5,662 bases of DNA, from assembly GCA_027080755.1 (NCBI GenBank), contig JALWQC010000256.1:1-5662 (forward strand). Direction: 5' to 3'. This document shows positions 1 to 5,662 of the stretch, piece after piece. The notes beneath the pieces are model-generated. The model did not search any database and was not told the origin of the DNA. It saw only the letters and a list, made by a program, of their open reading frames with translations. The position numbers and the translations under genes are program-made. The stretch is from Paracoccaceae bacterium (GTDB lineage Bacteria > Pseudomonadota > Alphaproteobacteria > Rhodobacterales > Rhodobacteraceae). The number at the start of each line of letters is the position of its first letter. The stretch's first letter is position 1.

Positions 1-537
1 CCCGTGCAAAAAGCCGTGAAAGCCGCGTTCGAGGAAATGACCGGCCTTGATACCCCCGGTTTCGGGATCGACGGCTGTTCCGCCCCGAATTTCGCCACCA
101 CGGTGGCCGGTTTTGCCCGGGCGATGGCGCGGATGGCGGACCCGTCCGGCCTTGGGCCCGTGCGCGAATCGGCGGCGCGGGCGCTTGTCTCGGCCATGCG
201 GGAACACCCGCTGCTGGTCGCCGGCGAGGGGCGCGCCTGTTCCGAGCTGATGGCCGCGACAGGGGGCAAAGTCGCCGTCAAAACCGGGGCCGAGGGCGTG
301 TTTTCCGCCATTATCCCCGAAAAAGGTCTGGGCGTGGCCCTGAAAATAGAGGACGGGGCCACCCGCGCCTCGGAATCCGCTATGGCGGCAATATTGGTGC
401 GCCTTGGCGTGCTGTCACCGGACCACCCGCTGGCCGCAAAGCGCCTGCATCCGCGCATCCATAACCGCCGCGACATAGACACCGGCGAAATCCGCCCGAG
501 CGAAGGGCTGTACCGCAACGGGGCGCCACTGGTTTGA
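1..537 (+). CDS. L-asparaginase, R. etli type (asparaginase II family), C-terminal part
   Basis: The frame is open from base 1 and ends at TGA 535-537, so 178 residues of the C-terminal half are present; the family is about 330-370 residues long. Numbering from the first codon, the sequence has the family motif GIDGCSAP (D24, C26), then RACSEL (C80) and KTGAEG (K94). In the R. etli enzyme ReAV, as I recall it, zinc-site and active-site residues include Asp187, Cys189, Cys249 and Lys263. The C80-K94 spacing equals the 249-263 spacing, with a 6-residue shortening in between. The Ser/Lys pairs and remaining zinc ligands of the N-terminal half lie outside the window. The expected reaction is cytoplasmic hydrolysis of L-asparagine to aspartate and ammonia. 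GTG at 4-6 could be misread as a start, but the homology continues upstream of it, so this is an edge truncation and not a short gene. Confidence 0.9.
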   Translation, partial: PVQKAVKAAFEEMTGLDTPGFGIDGCSAPNFATTVAGFARAMARMADPSGLGPVRESAARALVSAMREHPLLVAGEGRACSELMAATGGKVAVKTGAEGVFSAIIPEKGLGVALKIEDGATRASESAMAAILVRLGVLSPDHPLAAKRLHPRIHNRRDIDTGEIRPSEGLYRNGAPLV

Positions 538-703
538 AATCGCGCGGATCATGGCACTGCCAATGAAACTGACGACTCCGGTTCAGGCAAGTCCTGCCGA
601 TTTGCCTAAATATTGTCATAATGTTTCTTTGCATTGACACGATTGCGCCCAATATGTGCCACGTTTTATTTCTAGATATGTATCTGTAGCTATGAAGCTT
701 CAT

Positions 704-754
704 TTGGCACCGCGCTTATCAGCCCCCACCCCGATACGCGGTGCCAATTTATTT
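704..754 (+). terminator. Probable intrinsic terminator downstream of asparaginase
   Basis: Arms TTGGCACCGCG (704-714) and CGCGGTGCCAA (737-747) are perfect 11-bp inverted repeats. The stem continues inward as TATC (717-720) with GATA (733-736), leaving a 2-base bulge (CT 715-716) and a 12-base loop of mostly C. The 3' side is followed by TTTATTT (748-754), a short U-tract for + strand transcription only; the - strand exit has no T-run. It lies 166 bases after the asparaginase stop and before the dipeptidase, so it most likely ends asparaginase transcription or a short RNA from the gap. The distance from the stop and the interrupted U-tract are the weak points. Confidence 0.6.
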
Positions 755-828
755 CCCCCCGTTAAAACGTGAATTAAATGCGCACCTAAGTTGCATCAAT
801 TTGTCATCCGTGCATTACTGGTGCAAAA

Positions 829-835
829 AAGGGGA
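829..835 (+). promoter_or_regulatory. Ribosome-binding site fixing the dipeptidase start
   Basis: AAGGGGA ends 6 bases before ATG 842. The frame stays open upstream to TTG 791, but no purine-rich site precedes that codon at a useful distance, and starting there would put 17 extra residues in front of the natural Lys/Arg-then-hydrophobic membrane anchor. The Shine-Dalgarno-like site therefore favours ATG 842. Confidence 0.75.
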
Positions 836-841
836 CGTGTT

Positions 842-2020
842 ATGAAACGACTGAAACAAGCCATCTTCTGGGTGGTTCTACTTGTAATTGCCGCTGTCGG
901 CGCCTTTTTGACCTTCGGGCCGGAAATCGTGGAAAAGGGGCGCAATGCCGTTGCCCCGCATGATCCCTATCCGGTATCGGAAAAAGCCGCCGCGCTGCAT
1001 AAAAGCCTGACAATCGGGGACTGGCATGCGGATCCGTTGCTGTGGAACCGCGATCTGGCGACATACGGGAAATACGGGCAGGTCGATGTGCCACGCCTGA
1101 TGCTGGGGAATGTTGCGGTTCAGGTCTTTACCGCCGTTACCAAAAGCCCCGCGGGCCTGAATTACGACAGCAACGATGCAAAGGCATTCGATAATGTCAC
1201 CCTGCTGGCCGTGGCGCAGCTGTGGCCGATCAAGACATGGAACAGCTTGCTGGAACGGGCTTTGTATCAGGCACAAAAGCTGAAAACCGTAGAGGAAGAT
1301 TCCCACGGGCATTTCAAAATCATCACCTCGGCGCAGGATCTGGATGCGGTTCTGGAGGCTCGCGCCAACGGCGAAATAGTGGTTGGCGGCATTCTGGGCA
1401 TAGAGGGCGCGCACCCGCTGGAAGGGGACATCGCCAACCTCGACAAGCTGGAGGCCGCCGGCTATCGCCTGATTGCCCTGCAACATTTCTTTGACAACGA
1501 ACTGGGCGGATCCCTGCATGGCAAAAGCAACGCGGGCCTGACCGATTTTGGCCGTGAAGTGGTGCAAGAGGTCGTGAAACGCGGGTTGATTCTGGATGTG
1601 GCCCATTCCAGCGAACAGGTCGTGCGCGATGTGCTGGACATGACCGACATCCCGATCGTGCTTAGCCATTCGGGCGTGAAAACCCACTGCGATGTCAAAC
1701 GCAATATCGACCCGGAGCTGATGAAAGAAATCGCGGCAACCGGCGGTGTGGTCGGCATGGGCTATTGGCAGGAAGTGACCTGCGACGACAGCCCTGCGGG
1801 GGTTGCGGCCTCGATCAAGGCGGCGGTTGATCTGCTGGGCGAGGATGCGGTCTCGCTCGGGTCGGATTTCGACGGCTCGGTCAAGACCACCTTTGATACG
1901 TCCGAGCTGGCGGCGATCACGCAGGCGTTGCTGGATGCGGGCCTGACGGAAACGCAGATCCGCAAGGTGATGGGCGAAAACATGATGCGGGTGCTGCGCG
2001 CCCGTCTTGGCACACGTTAA
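842..2020 (+). CDS. Membrane-anchored zinc dipeptidase, peptidase family M19 (renal dipeptidase-like)
   Basis: The protein has 392 residues, normal for this bacterial group. Residues 1-6 are basic and 7-25 form a hydrophobic segment without a clear cleavage site, so it is probably an N-terminal anchor with the enzyme in the periplasm. The M19 binuclear zinc residues can be placed: H62 and D64 in GDWHAD, bridging E188 in GIEGAHPL, H255 in LDVAHSS and H276 in LSHSG. H215 (LQHFFDNELGGS), R287 (KRNID) and D342 (GSDFDG) match the substrate and catalytic positions of human renal dipeptidase (H152, R230, D288). All expected residues are present, so an active enzyme cleaving dipeptides, possibly D-configured or cell-wall derived, is likely; the exact substrate cannot be read. 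It has its own RBS and appears monocistronic, convergent with hspQ. The TAA stop abuts the 110-bp palindromic repeat with no gap. Confidence 0.93.
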   Translation: MKRLKQAIFWVVLLVIAAVGAFLTFGPEIVEKGRNAVAPHDPYPVSEKAAALHKSLTIGDWHADPLLWNRDLATYGKYGQVDVPRLMLGNVAVQVFTAVTKSPAGLNYDSNDAKAFDNVTLLAVAQLWPIKTWNSLLERALYQAQKLKTVEEDSHGHFKIITSAQDLDAVLEARANGEIVVGGILGIEGAHPLEGDIANLDKLEAAGYRLIALQHFFDNELGGSLHGKSNAGLTDFGREVVQEVVKRGLILDVAHSSEQVVRDVLDMTDIPIVLSHSGVKTHCDVKRNIDPELMKEIAATGGVVGMGYWQEVTCDDSPAGVAASIKAAVDLLGEDAVSLGSDFDGSVKTTFDTSELAAITQALLDAGLTETQIRKVMGENMMRVLRARLGTR

Positions 2021-2130
2021 AGCGTTTCGACTTTTCATCGAGACGTACATCATGGCCTGTCCGTGAGGCAGCGATTGCGAAGCAATGGCGTTCACTGACA
2101 GGCCATGATTCAAAATAAAGTCGAAACGCT
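2021..2130. repeat. 110-bp nested palindromic element (MITE/REP-like)
   Basis: The ends are a perfect 14-bp inverted repeat: AGCGTTTCGACTTT (2021-2034) and AAAGTCGAAACGCT (2117-2130). Inside is a second perfect 13-bp inverted repeat, ATCATGGCCTGTC (2049-2061) with GACAGGCCATGAT (2097-2109). Further in, GTGA (2063-2066) pairs with TCAC (2092-2095), and the tip is ATTGC-GAA-GCAAT (2074-2086). Most of the element can thus fold into one long interrupted hairpin on either strand. It has no coding capacity, fills the space between the stops of two convergent genes (dipeptidase ends at 2020, hspQ at 2143), and shows no obvious target-site duplication (AA on the left, AT on the right). The design fits a small non-autonomous dispersed repeat; copy number cannot be seen from one window. 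A secondary role as bidirectional transcript end is plausible, although no U-run follows the outer stem. Confidence 0.8.
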
Positions 2131-2142
2131 ATGGGCGTAGAC

Positions 2143-2469
2143 CTAGTGTAGCCCGCCCCCGAGGTCGTATTTGTCCTTGTGCAGATCCCCGAACATTTCG
2201 GCCACCTCCGGGTGGTCGATCGGGTCGCCGGAATCGTCTTTTTCCAGGTTCTGCTCGGACACATAGGCCACATAGTAAGAGGCCTCGTTTTCCGCCAGCA
2301 GGTGGTAAAACGGCTGGTCCTTTTGCGGGCGCATTTCCTCGGGGATCGATTCCCACCACTCGTCCGTGTTGTCAAAGGTCGGGTCAATATCGAAAACCAC
2401 GCCGCGAAACGGGTGGAGACGGTGCCTTACCACCTGACCCAACGCGAATTTTGCAGACTTTTTCAACAT
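2143..2469 (-). CDS. hspQ: Heat shock protein HspQ (YccV family, hemimethylated-DNA-binding domain)
   Basis: This is a small acidic protein of 108 residues, close to E. coli HspQ (about 105). The single YccV-like domain is visible: KFALGQVVRHRLHPFRGVVFD (about 7-27), then DIDPTFDNTDEWW (27-39), RPQKDQPFYHLL (47-58) and YVAYVSEQNL (66-75). A charged tail follows, with DHPEVAEMF near residues 85-93. In enterobacteria HspQ binds hemimethylated DNA and affects DnaA stability, and in Yersinia it is both substrate and specificity enhancer of Lon; these roles are carried over by family only. The start is ATG (complement of 2467-2469), with AGAGGG (complement of 2476-2481) six bases upstream. It converges on the dipeptidase across the palindromic repeat and diverges from the AEC transporter. 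No clear heat-shock promoter could be found upstream. Confidence 0.93.
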   Translation of the reverse strand: MLKKSAKFALGQVVRHRLHPFRGVVFDIDPTFDNTDEWWESIPEEMRPQKDQPFYHLLAENEASYYVAYVSEQNLEKDDSGDPIDHPEVAEMFGDLHKDKYDLGGGLH

Positions 2470-2566
2470 ATTTTACCCTCTGGTTTTCCGAACGCCCCTT
2501 TTACAGATTGCTTGACTTCCTGTCCATACAATCCGAAATGTCGGGAGCTGTTATAAAGGTAGGCAT
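2470..2566. promoter_or_regulatory. Divergent promoter region for hspQ (-) and the AEC-U32 operon (+)
   Basis: The 97 bases separate two divergent start codons, so promoters for both directions should lie here or slightly inside the genes. On the + strand the best hexamer is TTGACT (2512-2517), with only a poor -10 candidate 18 bases on (AAATGT 2536-2541). TACAAT (2527-2532) is a good -10 lookalike but has no -35 at proper spacing. On the - strand no hexamer pair stands out. The two RBSs lie at 2476-2481 (-) and 2555-2563 (+). The promoter assignment is from gene arrangement, not from strong motifs. Confidence 0.4.
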
Positions 2567-3448
2567 ATGACCCTTGTTCTTCAAGTTCTGCAAATCATCG
2601 CGCCGGTGATCATTCTGGCCGGGATCGGGGCTGTCTGGGTCAGGTCGGGGCTGGAATACCGGGTGGAGTTTGTGACCCGCCTGACCATGTCCCTGTCCGT
2701 CCCCGCGCTGATTTTCACCGCACTGGTCAAAACCGAGATTTCCCCGCAGGCCCTGCGCGCCACGGCGCTGGCCGCGCTGGCCACCTATGCCGTTGTAGCC
2801 GGAGTGGTCTATGTGCTGATCCGGCTGGCGCGGCTGGATGTGCGCACCTATCTGGCACCGCTGACCTTTGGCAATACCGGCAATCTGGGCCTGCCGCTGG
2901 CGCTGTTTGCCTTTGGGGCCACCGGTCTGGATTATGCGGTGATCGTCTTTGCTATCATGGCGGTGCTGTCCTTTACTTTCGGGGTCTGGGTGGTGTCGGG
3001 GCACAGTTCGCCCAAGGCCGCCCTGAAAGAGCCGATCGTCTGGGCCACCCTTCTGGGCGGGGTGTTTCTGGTGCAGGGCTGGCACTTGCCGGAATGGACA
3101 ATGAACACGCTGGAGCTGCTGGGGCAGATCGCAATTCCGGTCATGCTGATTACGCTGGGCGTGGCGATGGTGCGCCTGAAACCGGGCTCCATCGGGCGCT
3201 CCATCTGGCTGGCGGCGGGGAAATACGGCATCTGTGTTGCCGTGGCATGGGGGGTCGGCAGCCTGTTTGCCCTGCCCCCCGTAGCGCTGGCGGTGCTGAT
3301 CATGCAGGTCTCGACTCCGGTGGCGGTTACGTCCTATATGCTGGCTGAAAAATACAAGGCCGACAGTGATCAGGTCGCGGGGCTGGTGATGGCCTCTACG
3401 CTGATGTCGATCATGGCGATTCCGCTTATTCTGGCCTTTCTGGTATAG
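2567..3448 (+). CDS. AEC-family transporter (auxin efflux carrier fold)
   Basis: The protein has 293 residues, mostly hydrophobic, with about ten membrane segments (roughly 2-24, 36-55, 65-87, 97-118, 121-143, 155-171, 182-203, 212-235, 236-258, 268-293). This is the usual size and topology of bacterial AEC carriers of the inner membrane. The hallmark broken-helix motif FGNTGNLGLP (101-110) is present, and its second-half counterpart is VSTPVAVTSYMLAEKY (248-263). Known bacterial members such as MdcF-type proteins are linked to small carboxylates, but the substrate here cannot be inferred from sequence. ATG 2567 is preceded by AAAGGTAGG (2555-2563). It is first in a likely two-gene operon: its TAG is 8 bases before the U32 gene, and the last bases of the stop form part of that gene's RBS. 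Confidence 0.9.
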   Translation: MTLVLQVLQIIAPVIILAGIGAVWVRSGLEYRVEFVTRLTMSLSVPALIFTALVKTEISPQALRATALAALATYAVVAGVVYVLIRLARLDVRTYLAPLTFGNTGNLGLPLALFAFGATGLDYAVIVFAIMAVLSFTFGVWVVSGHSSPKAALKEPIVWATLLGGVFLVQGWHLPEWTMNTLELLGQIAIPVMLITLGVAMVRLKPGSIGRSIWLAAGKYGICVAVAWGVGSLFALPPVALAVLIMQVSTPVAVTSYMLAEKYKADSDQVAGLVMASTLMSIMAIPLILAFLV

Positions 3449-3456
3449 GAAAACCG

Positions 3457-5106
3457 ATGCAAAAACGTTCCGAGCTGCTGATGCCTGCGGGCAATCTGCG
3501 CAAGTTGAAAATGGCCGTGCTGTATGGTGCCGATGCGGTCTATCTGGGCACGCCGGACATGAGCCTGCGCACAAAATCCGAGTTTTCGCTGGAACAGGTG
3601 ATAGAGGGGGTGGAATTCTGCCACGCCCACGGCAAGCGCGCCTATCTGACCCTGAACCTGTTTTCGCACAACAAGGACATTCCCAAGCTGGACGAATACA
3701 TCGAAACCGTGCGCAAGGTGCAGCCCGACGGGTTGATCATCGCCGACCCGGGAGTGTTCCAGTATGTCAAGGAACGCGCGCCCGAACTGCCCCTGCATAT
3801 TTCCACACAGGCCAATGTCTCCAGCTGGCTGTCGGTGAAATTCTGGCAGGCACAGGGCGCGGAACTGGTGGTGCTGGCGCGCGAGGTGTCCTTTGCCGAG
3901 CTGGAGGAAATCCGCGAAAAATGCCCCGATGTAAAGCTGGAGGCCTTCGTCCACGGCGCCATGTGCATGACCTACTCGGGCCGCTGTCTGCTGTCGAATT
4001 TCATGGCCGAGCGCGGCGCCAACCAGGGCAACTGCGCCAACTCCTGCCGCTGGAATTACAACGTGCGGATGCGGCTGAAGGACGGCACGGTGCAGCCGCT
4101 GGATATCAACGAATCCAACAAGGACATGTTCGAATTCCTGCTGGAAGAAGGCTGCCGCCCCGGCGAACTTATGCCGATAGAGGAGGACGGGCGGGGTTCC
4201 TACATCCTCAACTCGCGCGACCTGTGCATCATGCCGAAGCTGAACGATTACCTGCGCATCGGCGTCGATAGTCTGAAGGTCGAGGGGCGCGGCAAGTCGG
4301 AATACTATGTTGCCGTGGTGGCGCGGGCCTATCGCATGGCGATTGACGATTACTATGCCGATCCGGATAACTGGGACCCGCGCAAGTATCTGCGCGAACT
4401 CGATAGCGTGGGCAACCGTGGCTATACGCTGGCCTTCCACGAGGGGCGGCTGTCCAATTACGCCCATGACTACGAAAACACCGCCAGCATGGCGCAGTGG
4501 GAATATGCCGGCGTGGTGCGCGAGGTTACCGAAGACGCCTTTCTGGTCGATGTGAAGAACAAGCTGGAGGCCGGCGAGGTGCTGGATTTCGTCTCCCCCA
4601 TCAGCCGCGAAACCGTGCTGCTGCGCGCCTATGATTTCGAGGTGGCCGATACGGGCGAGCGGAAAGAGGTCATTCATGGCGGCTCGCAAACCACCGTGCG
4701 CTTCCCCTTTGCCCTGTTCGACCACGAGGATATCGACGATCTGAAGGCCCGCTTCCCCGCCTTCACCGTGCTGCGCAAGGAAAAGGCCCTGACCGAGGAA
4801 CAGTGGAACCGTGTGAAGTTCGACAAGGTGGTGCAAAATCTGGAAGCCGCCGACAAGCGCGACGACAAGCTGTATGAAAAACGCCGCGATGCGCTGGCGG
4901 ACTCCATTGGCGAGGACAACCGCACCCGCCGTTTCAAAACCAACCGCGTCGGCACCGAGGGCTGCTGTGGCAAGGGCTGCAACGGCTGCATGATTTTCTG
5001 GCAGGACGACACCTATGCCCGCGCCCGCGAAATCCTGCTGAAACGCAAACAGGGCGAACAGCTAAGCAATGCCGAGGCCAAGGCCTTCAAACTACCGGCA
5101 CAATAG
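3457..5106 (+). CDS. trhP: TrhP/YegQ-like U32 protein (tRNA U34 5-hydroxylation), with C-terminal Cys-rich extension
   Basis: The protein has 549 residues. An N-terminal TIM-barrel-like part begins ELLMPAGN (6-13) and GADAVYLG (24-31). The U32 signature follows: EAFVHGAMCMTYSGRC (162-177), then NQGNCANSCRW (189-199). C170, C177 and C193, with C197 or C233 as a fourth, are the likely Fe-S ligands. A small beta-barrel U32 C-domain spans about 345-420. E. coli TrhP (about 453 residues) uses prephenate for 5-hydroxyuridine formation at wobble U34 of tRNAs; the signature resembles TrhP more than the 23S rRNA enzyme RlhA. Despite the peptidase label, a modification role is more likely. Residues about 423-549 extend beyond the E. 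coli protein: a charged helical stretch, then CCGKGCNGC (503-511) and a basic tail. ATG 3457 has AGGAAA (3447-3452) as RBS, overlapping the upstream stop. I am sure of the family, less so of the precise target. Confidence 0.87.
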   Translation: MQKRSELLMPAGNLRKLKMAVLYGADAVYLGTPDMSLRTKSEFSLEQVIEGVEFCHAHGKRAYLTLNLFSHNKDIPKLDEYIETVRKVQPDGLIIADPGVFQYVKERAPELPLHISTQANVSSWLSVKFWQAQGAELVVLAREVSFAELEEIREKCPDVKLEAFVHGAMCMTYSGRCLLSNFMAERGANQGNCANSCRWNYNVRMRLKDGTVQPLDINESNKDMFEFLLEEGCRPGELMPIEEDGRGSYILNSRDLCIMPKLNDYLRIGVDSLKVEGRGKSEYYVAVVARAYRMAIDDYYADPDNWDPRKYLRELDSVGNRGYTLAFHEGRLSNYAHDYENTASMAQWEYAGVVREVTEDAFLVDVKNKLEAGEVLDFVSPISRETVLLRAYDFEVADTGERKEVIHGGSQTTVRFPFALFDHEDIDDLKARFPAFTVLRKEKALTEEQWNRVKFDKVVQNLEAADKRDDKLYEKRRDALADSIGEDNRTRRFKTNRVGTEGCCGKGCNGCMIFWQDDTYARAREILLKRKQGEQLSNAEAKAFKLPAQ

Positions 5107-5136
5107 CGCCTGTTGATTTTTGCGCGGAATTGGCGT

Positions 5137-5165
5137 TTGATACTGCCAACAAGGATAAAAATATC
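5137..5165 (+). promoter_or_regulatory. Weak candidate promoter for the SLT lipoprotein gene
   Basis: TTGATA (5137-5142), a 17-base spacer and AATATC (5160-5165) within AT-rich DNA form the best hexamer pair in the 86-base gap after the U32 gene. The -10 is a poor match, so this is a guess from position. The gap also has small dyads (TTGGC/GCCAA at 5130-5149 and GGATA/TATCC at 5153-5166) but no convincing terminator, so read-through from the U32 gene remains possible. Confidence 0.25.
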
Positions 5166-5192
5166 CGGGCAGTTATCATTCGAGGCAGAAAA

Positions 5193-5662
5193 ATGCGTAA
5201 ATACGCAATTCTTTTCATGTTGGTTCTGGGCTCCTGCGCGGGCGGGGGGCGGCCCCCTGTCAACCAGACGGATGCCTGCGCGGTGCTGGAACAAAAACGC
5301 GGCTGGTTGAAGGACCTTCAGGCCTCGGAACGGGAATGGGGTATTCCGGTCGCGGTCCAGATGGCAACGATCTGGAAGGAATCCAGCTATCGCGGCAGGG
5401 TCAAAACCCGCCGGACATTTTTTCTGGGCATCATTCCCACCGGCCGGATTTCCAGCGCCGAAGGCTATGCGCAGGCAGTGGACGGGACGTGGGACTGGTA
5501 TCGCAAGGATACAGGCAACCGCCGCGCCAGCCGCAACGATTTCGGGGATTCAACGGATTTTATCGGCTGGTATATGAACAAATCGGCACAAACGCTGGGA
5601 ATCAAGCCGGAGGATGCCTTCAACCAGTATCTGGCCTATCACGAAGGGCATAGCGGCTATCG
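5193..5662 (+). CDS. Lipoprotein with lysozyme-like (SLT) transglycosylase domain, N-terminal part
   Basis: The reading frame is open from ATG 5193 to the right edge (156 full codons). GAGG (5182-5185) lies 7 bases upstream of the start. The first residues MRKYAILFMLVLGSC form a lipoprotein signal peptide with lipobox LGSC, so cleavage before C15 and lipid attachment are expected. The mature part opens with CAVLEQKRGW (29-38), REWGIPVAVQMATIWKESSYRG (47-68) holds the probable catalytic Glu63 in the helix-Glu-Ser context of goose-type/SLT lysozyme folds, and LGIIPTGRISSAEGYAQA (78-95), DFIGWYMN (122-129) and YLAYHEGHSGY (146-156) follow the domain order. The likely role is cleavage or remodelling of peptidoglycan from a membrane-anchored position. 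It deviates from standard SLT enzymes: the usual GLMQ motif is replaced by SSAEGYAQ, and the late AYNAG-type motif by AYHEG. From memory this matches a divergent SLT group common in Rhodobacteraceae. The end of the gene is outside the window. Confidence 0.82.
   Translation, partial: MRKYAILFMLVLGSCAGGGRPPVNQTDACAVLEQKRGWLKDLQASEREWGIPVAVQMATIWKESSYRGRVKTRRTFFLGIIPTGRISSAEGYAQAVDGTWDWYRKDTGNRRASRNDFGDSTDFIGWYMNKSAQTLGIKPEDAFNQYLAYHEGHSGY

Larger units (their letters stand above)
538..841. other. Intergenic gap between asparaginase and dipeptidase
   Basis: This 304-base stretch contains no credible gene. Open frames crossing it on the - strand lack family resemblance and run into the asparaginase antisense. 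Bases 600-790 are noticeably more AT-rich than the coding flanks, as expected for regulatory DNA. It holds a tggca-c-tgcca dyad at 552-562, a perfect TTGACA hexamer at 634-639 without a convincing -10 partner, a short agata/tatct dyad around 674-685, the strong hairpin at 704-747 (listed separately), and the dipeptidase ribosome-binding site at 829-835. The dipeptidase promoter should lie between the hairpin and that site. The best visible match is TTGCAT (791-796), 17 bases, ATTACT (814-819), which is weak. Confidence 0.6.

Noticed and set aside
4..537. GTG at 4 as the start of a short complete gene
   Set aside because: The sequence enters mid-way through an asparaginase domain and the frame is open to the window edge, so this is a truncated gene.
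704..720. Sigma-54-like promoter, TTGGCAC followed by TT at about the right spacing
   Set aside because: The required GC of the -12 element is AT here, and the bases are fully explained as the left arm of the 704-747 hairpin.
791..841. TTG 791 as dipeptidase start, adding 17 residues
   Set aside because: There is no ribosome-binding site before it, whereas ATG 842 has AAGGGGA at ideal spacing and begins a normal membrane anchor.
878..2113. Long - strand open frame (411 codons) opposite the dipeptidase
   Set aside because: It is antisense to a gene with complete M19 motifs and shows no recognisable domain. It runs on because GC-rich codon bias suppresses stops on the opposite strand, and it crosses the palindromic repeat.
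2021..2130. Remnant of an insertion sequence or a CRISPR repeat
   Set aside because: There is no transposase-like coding sequence, no target duplication and only one unit, so neither an IS nor an array is supported.
2470..2566. Sigma-32 (heat-shock) promoter for hspQ
   Set aside because: No CTTG-type -35 with a CYTATNT-type -10 at 17-18 bases could be found on the - strand. The CTTG at 2511-2514 is on the + strand and has no matching -10.
2501..3574. - strand open frame (357 codons) opposite the AEC transporter
   Set aside because: The product is rich in Arg, His, Gln and Pro, typical of antisense translation. It spans the transporter, an operon junction and the divergent promoter region.
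3370..4836. Long - strand open frame (488 codons) opposite the U32 gene
   Set aside because: The translation is low-complexity in H, G, Q and V and without family resemblance, while the + strand frame is a clear U32 protein. It is a coding shadow.

Overview
The window is GC-rich (roughly 60% by eye) with strong G/C preference at third codon positions. It reads as ordinary chromosomal DNA of an alphaproteobacterium, most likely of the Rhodobacteraceae/Roseobacter type. This rests on the protein flavours: a Rhizobium etli-type asparaginase, a membrane-anchored M19 dipeptidase, an HspQ, a long U32 protein with a Cys-rich tail and an SLT lipoprotein. The genus is not determinable by eye.

Layout from left to right: (1) the C-terminal half of an R. 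etli-type (asparaginase II) L-asparaginase, cut by the left edge; (2) a 304-base AT-richer gap with a strong terminator-like hairpin at 704-754; (3) a zinc-dependent membrane dipeptidase (M19), + strand, with an N-terminal membrane anchor; (4) a 110-bp nested palindromic repeat (2021-2130) that starts immediately after the dipeptidase stop and sits between convergent genes; (5) hspQ on the - strand; (6) a 97-bp divergent promoter region; (7) an AEC-family (auxin efflux carrier fold) transporter followed after 8 bp by (8) a TrhP/YegQ-like U32 tRNA-hydroxylation protein with a C-terminal extension carrying a CCxxxCxxC cluster; (9) a lipoprotein with a lysozyme-like transglycosylase (SLT) domain, cut by the right edge.

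The genes do not form one pathway. The asparaginase and dipeptidase both handle amino-acid or peptide nitrogen, but each has its own transcription signals. The transporter and U32 gene look like a two-gene operon without an obvious functional link. I found no defence system, CRISPR array, tRNA/rRNA, IS transposase or phage gene. The most interesting non-coding item is the 110-bp palindromic element, which looks like a dispersed MITE/REP-type repeat and can fold in two mutually exclusive ways. The most interesting coding item is the second cysteine cluster on the U32 protein. I do not see a convincing new biological system here.
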